A stretch of 64,000 nt of DNA from Pristionchus mayeri (taxonomy: Eukaryota; Nematoda; Chromadorea; Rhabditida; Neodiplogasteridae), in assembly GCA_036245805.1 (NCBI GenBank), contig BTRK01000004.1, positions 33,155,541 through 33,219,540 on the forward strand. Reading direction: 5' to 3'. How positions within the stretch are numbered: the first letter of the stretch is position 1; each line of letters starts with the position of its first letter. Below the pieces are notes generated by a model that saw only the letters and a program-made list of their open reading frames with translations, was not told the DNA's origin and did not search any database. The translations under genes were made by a program, and so were the position numbers. Positions 45,639-55,778 of the stretch are shown piece by piece.

Positions 45639-46139
45639 TTTTTGAGTAGCCAACAGGGCAGCCAGTGGGTGTTCCTTGAAATCGGAAGTGGACTTCCGTG
45701 ACTGATTCTCATTTCCTCCTTTGATCCCTTTTGGAACGAACAAGAGATCATCCGTCGAAGGCTAGAAGGTTCCGATCAGGAAGTAAGGGTTGGGTATAAA
45801 TAGCCATGATTCAGCTCTGTCCCATCATTAATCGTCTTTTTCACGCTTCCGTGTCGCTTGTTCTTTTTCTTAAGTTGCATCCTCCTCATCTAACGTAATA
45901 GTTGAATAATGTAAAAATGAAATTCCCATTTATAGATTACGATTGTTCCTTATTTCCGTACATCTCCTCATAAGATGTTCATTGTACCAACTATTCCCTC
46001 ATTCTCAATTATCTAGTTTCTTTTCCTTGATATCGATTTTCACCCATTGTTTACATCTTTCTGTTAAGTTTTCCATTTCAAGCTCGCTTTTCTCGATCTT
46101 TTCTAATCTCAATCGCTATCATTTCATAGGATCTTTCAA
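45639..46139 (+). promoter_or_regulatory. Conserved upstream block of the type-2 F-box gene
   Basis: The block starting TTTGAGTAGCCAACAGGGCA (about 45641) and running to the F-box start recurs, diverged, at 47944-48400 before the second copy. The first 80 bp also occur at 59686-59757. It holds GAACAAGAGATCATCCGTCG and a TATAAATAG string (45795), which could be a core promoter. It was probably duplicated together with the gene. Confidence 0.45.
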
Positions 46140-47464
46140 ATGGATCTCCCTCGTCTTCCTTCGGATGTCATCAGGATCATCTCTAAGGAAGCTCTCGAGT
46201 CAATAAATAACTGGCGACTGGTGAGAATAGATAATGATACTTAATAATTCATAATGAGTAGTCTCGATATTTCACACGAAAGTGTAGATAATAATGAAGA
46301 GATCGCGAGTTCGGTCATCTTACTCTTATGTGTGCTAACTTTCCATTAATTGCAAAACACTGAGATAGCTTATTTGGCGTGAAGTCAGGTAAGTCAGGTA
46401 TTATGTCTCAATAGTTCTGAAAAATCAATAGTTTCCTCTCAGGTTTCGCGCGAATGGAACGAGGTCGCGATTGCCCATCTGAAAAATCGAAAGCAGCTTC
46501 CCCAAATCGATCGACTCAGTCTATTTTGGTACATCTCGATCTACGAATACCAGAAAAAGGAGAATGGCAAGGCACATTCTTGTGGGATTGACCGTCTCTC
46601 CCAATTATTTGAACTACTTCGGAATCGACACTTGGAAGGAAGATGTTGTCAGTTACATTAAGCGAGTAAGTTGTATTTTTAAAACTCATATTATATTTGA
46701 ACAAATCAATTTTGAAGATGAAACAGTTAGATAAAACATATTCCAGGTTGATAGCGATCTCAACTCACGTCGTCTGGCGCAAATTTTCAATTGTTGCTCG
46801 AAAATCGATGAATTGGAAGTGGATGCAGACTGTTTCGAGTGCAATGATCTGTTCGCTTCGGATCTGAGAATCGAGAAAATGACCATTAATGTCACGGATT
46901 CCATGAAATCGGAATCTGTGTAAGTTCTTCAATCTCTCTCTCTCTCTCTTTTCATTCTCAAGACGATAACTTCATAGCAGAACCACACTTACGTCGTTCC
47001 TTCGTGCACAGTCAATACAAGCAATGAATCTGGAATTCGAAAATGATTTTGAATGGGATGAAAATGAGTCAAGTAAGTATTTCTCAGTAACTCTTTCACT
47101 TTAACAATCGTTAGAAAAAGTGTTCCAAATTCATCATTGATTTCAACAACAAATAATTCTAAAATGACTAATCTCCGTTTGTCCTTGCCCTGCTTTCAAT
47201 CTCATCAAGCCTTCTGTAGAGTTGACGACTCTAATCACTGAAGCAATTGGATCGCTTTCCTCAATCACTCTCACCTTCCAAATATGCAAAAAGGAAGAGG
47301 AAGAAAATGGCTATGGTCTTGGAGATCTCTACAGATCGAGAGTGGAGAAAATGGCCGAAGCTTCGCATCATTCCACTACCATCGACGTCTCGACAATGCT
47401 CAGTTCGGAAATATGGGATGAATGTACTGTATCAGTAAATATCGATCGCGTGGATAACTGTTAA
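46140..47464 (+). CDS. F-box protein, type 2, copy 1 (possible frameshift in exon 2)
   Basis: Exons 46140-46220, 46443-46665, 46747-46919, 46981-47072 and 47220-47464. The F-box spans the first intron: MDLPRLPSDVIRIISKEAL, then VSREWNEVAIAHL. In exon 2 the frame that enters (REWNEVAIAHLKN) and the frame that aligns with the paralogs at the exit (VSPNYLNYFGIDTWKEDV) differ, so a one-base shift near 46525-46545 is likely relative to copy 2. Exons 3-5 continue cleanly (VDSDLNSRRLAQIF; acidic KKEEEENGYG) to TAA at 47462. It is presumably an SCF substrate adaptor; nematode F-box families expand quickly. It differs from paralogs 1-3 by lacking the N-terminal coiled coil. Confidence 0.65.
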
Positions 47465-48400
47465 CTGTAATGTTGACCTATTGACTTAAACCACTATTAT
47501 CTACAAATGCATAATAACCATTCCTCTAATGTTTGGAGATTGATAAATTAAATGATTAATCTGAAATACGATGCACATAGAATGCAGCAGATAGCAGATA
47601 TCGCAATAATCTCACGCAATAGTTTTGCAATACCATAGATAAGAGATTACGAACCACTCCCTAATTTCCGACAAAAATGGTCTAATCACACGAAAAAAGA
47701 AGATCAAAGACCACTCCAAAAGTATCAATTGTGCACTTTTACTGAAATGGCAGTGGAGTGCTCGTACAGAATACACTACGATAGCACGTCACCAACTCGC
47801 GTCGAAATTATAAGTTCGGGCCTGGTTAGTACTTGAAGTGTATACGATATTTCGACAAGCCATGAATGGGAAAAACATTTGTAGAATTTTAGTAGTATCT
47901 CGTAGGATGAATATCTTGGCGGTATGCTACCTTATGATCTTTTTTGAGTAGCCGACAGTCGCCACCTCTGTGATCACTTTCGGAAAGGACAAGAGATCAT
48001 CCGTCTATGGCTGGAAGGTTCCGTTTTATCAGGAAGGAAGTTTGGTGTGTAAATAGCGATGGTTCCACCCTCTCCCATCATTAATCGTCTTCTTCTCTCT
48101 TTCTTGTCGCCTCTTCATCATTCTTTTCTCAAGTTTCCTCCTCTTTGTCCAACATAATGACGTCATAGTTGAATTATTCAATCAGAAATTCCTGTGATTG
48201 TGTCTTCCCTCACCCCTTACGCTTCCTCATACGATACTTATTCCATAAACGGATTCATCATTCTCAATTATCTAATTCCTTGTCATTGATATCGATTCTC
48301 AGTGCATACCCAATGTTTACATCTTTTTAGTTTTCCATTTCAAGATCGCATTTCGGGTTTTCTCTAACCTCAATCGCTGTCATTTCTCATGAATTCTCAA
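47465..48400. other. Intergenic sequence, including the duplicated upstream block
   Basis: 47465-47940 has no recognised feature. From 47944 (TTTTGAGTAGCCGACAG) to 48400 it parallels the upstream block of copy 1, including GACAAGAGATCATCCGTC and a TGTAAATAG string near 48050. Confidence 0.45.
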
Positions 48401-50714
48401 ATGGATCTCCCTCGTCTTCCTTCGGATGTCATCAGGACTATCACTAAAGAAGATCAATCAACAACTGGTGACTGGTGAGAATAGATTCTTAATGGGTAGC
48501 ACACTTCGAAATTCAAATCGTCGTCTATTCATTTTACACGCCGTCTCGAAACTCAACCAGTCAAGAAAGTGTGTGGAATGAATATTCTGAGGAATATCCT
48601 GAATGGCCATATCTCGTCAGAATTGACGCATAATGCATAGTGAGTGTTGATTGATTGTAAATTTTGTAACAGTAATATTACTTATTCGGAATGTAGTTAG
48701 ATATGACGCAGTTCAGTTCGTTAAAATGAGTGGTTTCCTTTCAGGTTTCGCGTGAATGGAACGATGTTGCCCTTGCACATCTGAACATTCGAAAGCAGCT
48801 TCCTAAAATCGATCTGCTTACTCTAATTGAATTTGCCTTGTCTGCCTCCACGAATACCAGAAAAAGGAAAATGGCAAGGCTCCTGGATGTGGAATTGTCC
48901 GTTCCTGCCCGCTACGCGAACTATTAGGTTGGTCCATAAGTTTCTGACTTTATATTTTTCATAATTTCTCCTGGCCTATTTCGATTGCCTGCAATTCCTC
49001 TATAGTTTTAGTGACATCAGTAGTGGTGGAGTACCGTAAATCATTTTCATTGAATATAGCGGTTATGCAACATGAGAAAATTATTTTCATATCGAAACTG
49101 CCGAAAATAGCGTTTTTCGGTGTTTTGGTTGAGCTCAACTTCTCGAATATTTGAGACCTCCTGAACCTGCTCAACATATATGTAGTAGGGCAAGAGTTGC
49201 TTGTTCAGTTAAACGTGAACAACTCGGTCTTCATTGCGAGTGAGAAGAGAGAAACAACAAAACGTGATGATTTCAATGTTTCAATTTCTACATCGTAGTT
49301 CCGAAATATTCTAATTACCTATTGATTTATGAATCTGTTCATATATATAACTGTGTCCTAAGATAGGAAGGTAGAAAATAATGAGCCACTATTGAGCTCT
49401 CGAGGTCGATCTATACGATTACAGTGCCAGAAAATATAAAAAAAGCATTTCCCAATTAGCATAGTTTGTTGATTTCGCCAAAATTTTAAGCGGGGTTTCA
49501 GAGGAACAGAACTTCCGAAGTGCCAAATTATATGTCCCTGTAATAGGCTTCTCAAAAATCCATCGCTTTTGTCTCAATCACTTCTGCCCTTGGAATTACG
49601 ATCAATTGAAAAGTATTGAAAATCAATCACGAAGTAGATTTTGACTGTGAATAGTGTCATCCTTGCTGATCGAATTGACCCGATATTGTATCGCTTAAAA
49701 AGTATTCCCAAGCCTTCATCAACTATGCATAACCATTAGTTGATTGACTGAATGCGTTGGACGGGGAAGGTCGAAATGTCCGAACATGAAAATAGTCAGA
49801 AACTTATGGACCAACCTGATACTTCGGAATCGACACTTGGAAGGATGATAGCTACGGCTATATCAAGAGAGTCAGTACCCCCTTTTTCCAACAAATTATT
49901 GTAAGGTTATACAGCTCTTCTACCCTTTCGTTTTTAAGGGAAATGAAAGGCGCACACAACGCGTGTCAGCAAGCACTATGTCTAGAACAATTTCGCTAAA
50001 TTATCTTGCATAAATTTAACAAAATACATTTCAGATTGACAAAGATCTCAACTCACGTCGGATTGCGCAACTGTTCAATCGATTCTGGAAAATCGACAAA
50101 TTGGATGTCGATTGTGACACTTTCGGGTGCACAGATCCGTTCAAAAACGTCAAAAATGGTCTGATGATAGACGAATTGAATATTGATGTCACGGGAATTC
50201 TGAAATCGGAATCAGTGAAAGTTCTCCCCCTGCTTTCTCTTTATTCTCAAGAAGGTAATTTCATTGCAGAACTACACTTACGACCTTCCTTGGCGCAAAG
50301 TCAATTCAGACGATGAATCTGCAATTCGAAGATGATTTCAACTGGCATGCAAATGAGTCGAGTAACTATTATTCTGTATTTTTCGGGGCACATTTTTTAG
50401 AACTCTGTTATGGAAGTCAGTGTTTGATATGGAATAGTATTTTTGTTTCACCCTCTGTAGAATGGTCACAATTTTCTAACCATGAACTCCGTTCTCTCAC
50501 TGTCAGTGTCTTATCACTTTGCCAACTCAGCAAATCTTCTGCAGATATGACGACTCTCATAGCTGAGACAATTAGCTCGATTCCTTCCATCATGCTGACC
50601 TTTACAATCAGTGAAGAGGAAGAGGAAGAGAATGGCTTTGATCTGGGAGAGCAAGAATGGAGAGAATGGCCGAAGCATCGTATCATTCAACGACCATTGA
50701 CATCACAACCATGA
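48401..50714 (+). pseudogene. F-box gene, type 2, copy 2, broken by deletion and a MITE
   Basis: The exon order matches copy 1: exon 1 48401-48474, exon 2 48745-48923 plus 49822-49870, exon 3 about 50038-50215, exon 4 about 50272-50360, exon 5 about 50538-50714. Exon 1 is 7 nt shorter than in copy 1, which shifts the frame. Exon 2 is split by an 896-bp MITE. The intron-3 donor GTAAGT has become GTGAAA. In exon 5 a further shift separates EEEEEENGFD from the aligned ASHHSTT region. The F-box start (MDLPRLPSDVIR) is still clear. It is a pseudogene. Confidence 0.85.
48924..49819. mobile_element. Mariner-type MITE inserted in an F-box exon
   Basis: Ends TTAGGTTGGTCCATAAGTTT and, inverted, TCAGGTTGGTCCATAAGTTT, flanked by TA (48922-48923; 49820-49821). 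Copy 1 of the gene has the uninterrupted site (GAACTACTTCGG at 46607), which proves the TA duplication. Size 896 bp. No intact transposase frame. Confidence 0.9.
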
Positions 50715-51222
50715 ACAGTTCGGGAAGATCGGCGGAGTGTACTGTAACAACCATTATCGATCGATCATTGAGATATGACTATTACTTACAATTTCGTAAT
50801 GACCATTTATAAATTTCCTGGACTCTGATAAATATCCAAAATTTGAGCCATAGATTATGCAACAATTACGATGCGTGCTACAATCTTATATTATAATACC
50901 GATCAAGCCATGAGACTGTTATTCTGAGGCGCGCTTTAGCGAGCCCCTAATATCGAAATGCTAAAACTCGAACAATTTGTTGAGATGTGTCACTATCATT
51001 TGAACGCGCAATTTTTAGGATTTCTGAGTATAATAGCGTGAGAGTAGGCGAAATCCAAGCCACTACAGAAAATGTACACTAACCTAGCAAGATAATTTCT
51101 CCAGAGATTAGTTTGCTGTAGATGTATCGGCTATAAGAAGGTGATAAAGCAACGCCTGGAATGATCGAGACATAAAACAGGAGAGACCTATAAAAAGGAA
51201 GCCGGGATGAAGAAACGAGGCG
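50715..51222. other. Intergenic sequence, nothing recognised
   Basis: Contains a TATAAAAAG string near 51189, 34 bp before the start of the next gene, which could be a core promoter. No other feature was seen. Confidence 0.35.
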
Positions 51223-53414
51223 ATGTGGCTTCTTCTGACTGTTTTTGCTTTTCTCTACGATGTTTCAACTGCAATCATGCAAGGACGTGCAATTCCCGGT
51301 ATATGGCCACTAAATTGTTATTTCGCCAGCTATGTTATTTCGATTTCGCTGATCGCGATAGCTAAAGAATAAGCTATCTTTGTATTTTTTTCAGGTGATG
51401 CGACCTGCATGAAAAGCCCAACGCATCTTCGAACACAATTCGGTAAACATTTCGAAACCCACAAAAGCCCTTTTTTCAACAATTTCTCTAGATTCGAAAT
51501 GAAAAATGCGTGTCGTTCACAACCAAATGCTCCTCAATTCAAATGCTCTTCAGCGGACACACTGAAAATCAAGTGTGACAGTCTTCCCTTTCGCTCGGAA
51601 TACGACGATTCTCGATGCTACTTCGCCTTATTGACTGAGGTTTCTTTTTTCTATTAGGGTGTCCGGAAAGTTCGTTCATTTTTTGTTTTTATTTTTTATT
51701 CAATACTTTACAATTCTCAGTGATCAATGTATGCTCCCATGTTTCCCCTCACTTCCTTCCAGCGATCGGGCAGAGTATCGATTCCTCTCTCCCAGAAATC
51801 GGGAGTCCTCGAGAACATCCATTCCACAAAAGCCCTCACAACTTCATCTCGATTCTTGAACTTCTTCCCCTTGCAGAAGTCAGAGAGAGAGCGGAAACAG
51901 TGGAAGTCACAAGGAGAGAGGTCCGGAGAATACGGTGGGTGAGGAATCCTCTCGATATCCAGCTCGTCCATTTTATTCTGAGTCAATTTCGCGCGATGAG
52001 GGCGAGCATTGTCCATCAAAAGAAGGATTTTGCCCTCGCTCACGAGACTGGGAGGGGTTGTATGGGCGACTTCTTCCAGTTGGTTGGAGAATAGGTCGGC
52101 AGTGATGTTGGTGCCAGGGGACAGGATCTCCCAGTAGATCGAACCGAGCACGGAGAAGTAAAAGCAGAGGAGTTCCTTCTTTCCATGCTCTTCCTTCTTC
52201 GGGACTGGCTTGGGCTTCTTATCCGCATCGTCCCACTGTAGTTTCCTCTCAGGGTTATCGTAGGCGATCCACTTCTCATCTGCGGCGACAATTGAATTAA
52301 CCCATCCAAGATTTGATCTGCGATGGAGCAATTCATGACAGATCTCGACACGGTTTTTCAGTTGTGCCGGAGAGAGATCATGGGGAACCACATGTGGGAG
52401 CTTGGGCTTCTTTCCCACTCGATGAAGGATATCGGACACCGTCGATTTAGGAGTGCCAGTCTCTCTCTTCAAATCGCGCACACTGGCTTTGGGCTTCCTC
52501 TTCAGAGTGCTGAGGACAAGAGACTGATCGAGGGTCGGAGGGCGTCCAGAACGGGGATGATCTTCGAGACTATAGTCTCCGTTCTTGAAGCGAGAGAACC
52601 ACTTCTGGCAGAAACGAAGGGAGGGGGCATCGTCACCTTCAGATTGAGCAAGGGCTGAATGGGCCTGCCTCACCGACTGGCCAAGGCGGTGATAATGTAT
52701 CAAGACTGCGCTGAGGTAAAGGTGAGTCTCCATCACGAAAATCGATGTAGAAACTAAGCGATTGATTCAATCCTCTCACCGCTTAGCGTCAGGATGATGC
52801 AATACTTTGTTGACAAATAACATTGCGTGATTGCGAAATTCGATCACAAACTGAGTTTTTACAAAGGCATGAACGAACTTTCCGGACACCTTAATATTTA
52901 CATCCTAATTATTTTCCTAATCTTTCTTTAGAATGATTTTGATCGATCAGAGCGAATGTGCAGTGTAATACTCCCCGGTGCGAAAGTGGACGTATTTCGT
53001 TCGACGTATCGCATTTTTAAAACGCTCTATGTTGAAGTTCGATTAAATAATTGTCTAAGTAGTAAATTCCCTCCAGAGATCTCAATTCCACACATTTGAC
53101 GATTCCTTTGGAACGAAGAAGGCTCTTTGCATGTACGGTATGCGCGCATTGTTGTAATTCCCTCATTTTAAAGATATTCCAGGGAGCCGAGCAAGAGAAT
53201 TTGCGCCAGTTGTGAAAGGAAACGATGATTATGGCCAAGGCAAAGGAAAGGTGAGTTCAATGAAAACAATATTCCTGCTGGTTAAAAAAATTCAGGAGCA
53301 AACGTACGGTTCTGAAACTACAACCCGTTCAAGGACGAGACTATTCGGCCCTTTTAGCGTGTCTTCGCAAAGAGATTGCGAAATGGCTTGCAATTGTGCT
53401 CGACGAGATGCCAG
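51223..53414 (+). CDS. Predicted secreted Cys-containing protein, 5' part
   Basis: Exons 51223-51299, 51395-51639, 52932-53036, 53077-53137, 53183-53250 and 53296-53414 join in one frame. Exon 1 encodes a signal peptide (MWLLLTVFAFLYDVSTA). Later exons carry spaced Cys residues (GDATCMKS, KNACRSQ, QRDCEMACNCARRDAR), the last resembling part of a PAN/Apple-like or other disulfide module. Intron 2 is enlarged by an inserted mariner. Introns 3 to 5 are short (about 40-46 nt). After 53414 the join to further exons does not keep frame by the sites I can see. Function unknown; probably extracellular. Confidence 0.6.
51654..52894 (-). mobile_element. Complete mariner transposon
   Basis: Inverted ends (TTAGGGTGTCCGGAAAGTTC and TTAAGGTGTCCGGAAAGTTC, about 26 bp, one mismatch) flanked by TA (51652-51653; 52895-52896). 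Total 1241 bp, the usual mariner size, with one intact transposase gene on the minus strand. It sits in intron 2 of the secreted-protein gene. Confidence 0.95.
51717..52736 (-). CDS. Mariner transposase, 339 aa, intact
   Basis: Cut-and-paste DNA transposase. The N-terminal helix-turn-helix half holds WFSRFKNGDYSLEDHPRSGR. The catalytic triad is Asp152 (DEKWIAYDN), Asp241 (LLMDNARPH) and Asp276 (YSPDLSPCDFH), with 34 residues between the last two: the D,D34D signature of mariner. There is no stop or frameshift and the length is full for the family (about 340-350 aa). With its inverted termini also present, the copy may still be active. Confidence 0.95.
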   Translation of the reverse strand: MMETHLYLSAVLIHYHRLGQSVRQAHSALAQSEGDDAPSLRFCQKWFSRFKNGDYSLEDHPRSGRPPTLDQSLVLSTLKRKPKASVRDLKRETGTPKSTVSDILHRVGKKPKLPHVVPHDLSPAQLKNRVEICHELLHRRSNLGWVNSIVAADEKWIAYDNPERKLQWDDADKKPKPVPKKEEHGKKELLCFYFSVLGSIYWEILSPGTNITADLFSNQLEEVAHTTPPSLVSEGKILLLMDNARPHRAKLTQNKMDELDIERIPHPPYSPDLSPCDFHCFRSLSDFCKGKKFKNRDEVVRAFVEWMFSRTPDFWERGIDTLPDRWKEVRGNMGAYIDH

Positions 53415-53484
53415 GTTTTTTTGTATCATTTCACATTTTCAAATACAAAAATACAATCTGATACATCAAGGGGATTCTGTTTCA

Positions 53485-54079
53485 GAACTGTGATATTATT
53501 ATTTATAAAGATACACTGATTAAGTGAGTTCGACTGCTCTCAATTCATTCCTGAACGCCCATATTTGAACTGTACCATCTACTCATACACCCCGACTCAG
53601 TGCAAATCTGGAATATGCTCGTTCCTCGGAGAAAATACATGGAAATACTGCTCGAAGGCAAACGTGCGTCTTACACATTTCGCATGCAACTCTTTCTAAC
53701 TTTTAAGGTAGAATACCATCTACAATCGGAACAGACAACAACAACTACGACAACTACAAAAGCCTCAACTACGACAACGATACGTACAACTACAATAGAC
53801 CCAAATATCTGCAAAAAAGTCTTTGGTGAGAAAGTTTTCTTGTTACCATCCTTGTCTGTGATCCGAACACATGCCAAATGTTCAGCCGGCTGTGGATGTG
53901 TGGACATATTTGCTTATCACCCGAATCGGCTAGATTACTATCCTCCGAGACCCAACTACAGGGTGCCCCATAATTACCCGGACTACTGTTTTCATACGAT
54001 TCCCTGCTTCATAGTGGAACTTGAGCTATCTTGTTTACATGAAAGCTTGTCTGCAATATTGGCAATACTAACATACTAG
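53485..54079 (+). CDS. Thr-rich, Cys-containing secreted-protein exons (structure unresolved)
   Basis: 53488 onward reads NCDIIIYKDTLI. Sequence from about 53545 reads YLNCTIYSYTPTQCKSGICS, then TWKYCSKAN. A possible 44-nt intron (about 53664-53707, ending TTTTAAG) leads in frame to VEYHLQSEQ and a run of Thr (residues encoded at about 53735-53805), then ICKKVFGEK and more Cys (KCSAGCGC) to a stop at 54079. This looks like the 3' part of the secreted-protein gene starting at 51223, with a mucin-like linker. One join near 53414-53488 does not keep frame, so the gene may be damaged or my exon choice wrong. Confidence 0.45.
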
Positions 54080-54960
54080 CTAATTTTGATGGGGCCTCGT
54101 TTCGCTTTGACGCAGGTCTTGAGTTTCTTCTCATATCCATCTACGAATTCCCGCAAGAAATTTTCATCAATTTTGTCTCCTGCTATTAGATGGGTGGCTT
54201 TGAGCTAGATTAATGTTGATTCCTTAGTAGAGGACATCTTGGCCTACAATACCCCTAAACATTGAAGCCGAGGGGTTGGGATCGGAGGAGTTCGGGGACC
54301 AATCAATCAGAGTAATAAATCGGGTGCATGGGTGTCCAGACACTACTTTTTCTTTTAAACGATAACATAATCTTGCTGAAAGATCTAGCGGCCCAGATCC
54401 AAGTGGGAATGTGACCAGAGTAGAAGCGCGTCTCCGATGATGTGCATCAAGTAATACTCCTTATTGGCCTTGGCGTTCGAGGTGACAAAAACGAGTTGGA
54501 ACTCGCATGTTGAGCAAATTGCAGTGTAACTCCTGATGGAATGGGGAAGGTTGGAGAGCCAGTGATTCCACAGCTATTTTCGGATTCTTCAGGATAAGAT
54601 GCAGTGATAATGCTGTTTTGGATATTCAGCTTGCGATCCACGGAAACTATATTTGCATCGATGAATAACGTACAAAAATGCGCGGACCTATAACAATGCA
54701 ACAACAGTTTACGGTATCATTCTCTGCGGGGCTTGATCTGACGCTCCTCTATTCCGTGCAACTTAATGCGCGTGTAATGGCGAAGATTTAACTGGGACAT
54801 GAGAATACCACGAATGGATGCGTTCGAGCTACCGAGATTCGTATCCATCTGAATGTGGTTTCGAATCACTCCTCTTTCGGATGCGATTTAGGTTCCTGGT
54901 GGTGGAAACATATATCGATTTCCTAATGCCCGTACGACTCTGTTCAGTACCAAGACTATG
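54076..54960 (-). pseudogene. Degenerate Tc1/Tc3-type transposase
   Basis: On the minus strand, fragments in shifting frames follow the order of a Tc1-family transposase: an N-terminal RNLNRIRKRSDSKP-like piece, then LFIDANIVSVDRKLNIQNS (first catalytic region; family LF-DE--FT----N-QN), a FQQDY string (family FQQDN), IDWSPNSSDPNP (family DWP--SPDLNP) and a C-terminal IDENFLREFVDGYEKKLKTC. Several stops and shifts show it is long dead. It abuts the end of the secreted-protein exons. No inverted termini were identified. Confidence 0.7.
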
Positions 54961-55539
54961 GTACATACTAACGGTATCGGAAGCAAAAGACTTGTGAAAT
55001 GCGAGTAGATGAACGATGTTACACAATCCGTGTACAGGTAGGGAATGAGGGTTTAAAGAGATTAGACATCGCCATTACTAGAATACTTGACTAGCTGACA
55101 TGAAACCTTAAATAGTGAGAGAGTAATGGTTACACGTCATGATAGTTGCATAATTCCTGTCGACCGATAAGATTCAGGTCGACCAGATCTCGGGCCGGGA
55201 GTCAATAATCGGGATTCTCGTTCTCGATTGATAATGAAACATCTGGTACATTTGTTTTGTGAAGTGATTGTACTTTGCAAGTCATAATTTTCCATGACTG
55301 CTACTGCAGGCGCAGGCGCGGCAGATGAATAAATAGCCACTGAACATAAACAATCGATGAATGCTTTGGAAAACTTACATATTTGCTAGTCCCCTCGCAC
55401 AAAAAATATTTCGTTCTGGCCACTTCTCTCATAGAACCCTGTTTAACAATGACGTAACGTAATGACTTCACATTTTATTTCACGACAGAAAATGAGTTGA
55501 CTAGTATAACGAAATAAGTGCTAGCTGATCGTTTCCGTT
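54961..55539. other. Intergenic sequence; part of the segmental duplication
   Basis: From about 55145 the sequence (CCTGTCGACCGATAAGATT and onward) is closely matched at about 62296 upstream of the second membrane-protein copy. No gene was recognised. Confidence 0.45.
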
Positions 55540-55625
55540 GACTCTTATCTTCTCCCGGGACCACGACCGTTAATGTAGCAATGCGAGCATTTTCGGGGAA
55601 AAGATAAGCGCTGAGATGACAAAAT
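55540..55625 (+). promoter_or_regulatory. Paired GATA sites upstream of membrane-protein gene copy 1
   Basis: CTTATCTTCTCCCGGG (about 55547) and CGGGGAAAAGATAAG (about 55591) are inverted copies of a GATA-factor site about 30 bp apart. The block is conserved at 62705-62785 before copy 2. GATA factors drive intestinal or epidermal expression in nematodes, so this is a plausible enhancer. Confidence 0.5.
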
Positions 55626-55778
55626 GGGGGATTACATACACTCTATTCGAGGGAGGCGGGGCTGCTCTGATGCTTATCTGCCGTGTCACATTGAGATTGT
55701 GTCACATTGTGGTTGTGTCATACCGTATTTCTAGATTAAACCAGCCACAAGGTGCTGCGAGACGTCGAATCCATAGAG

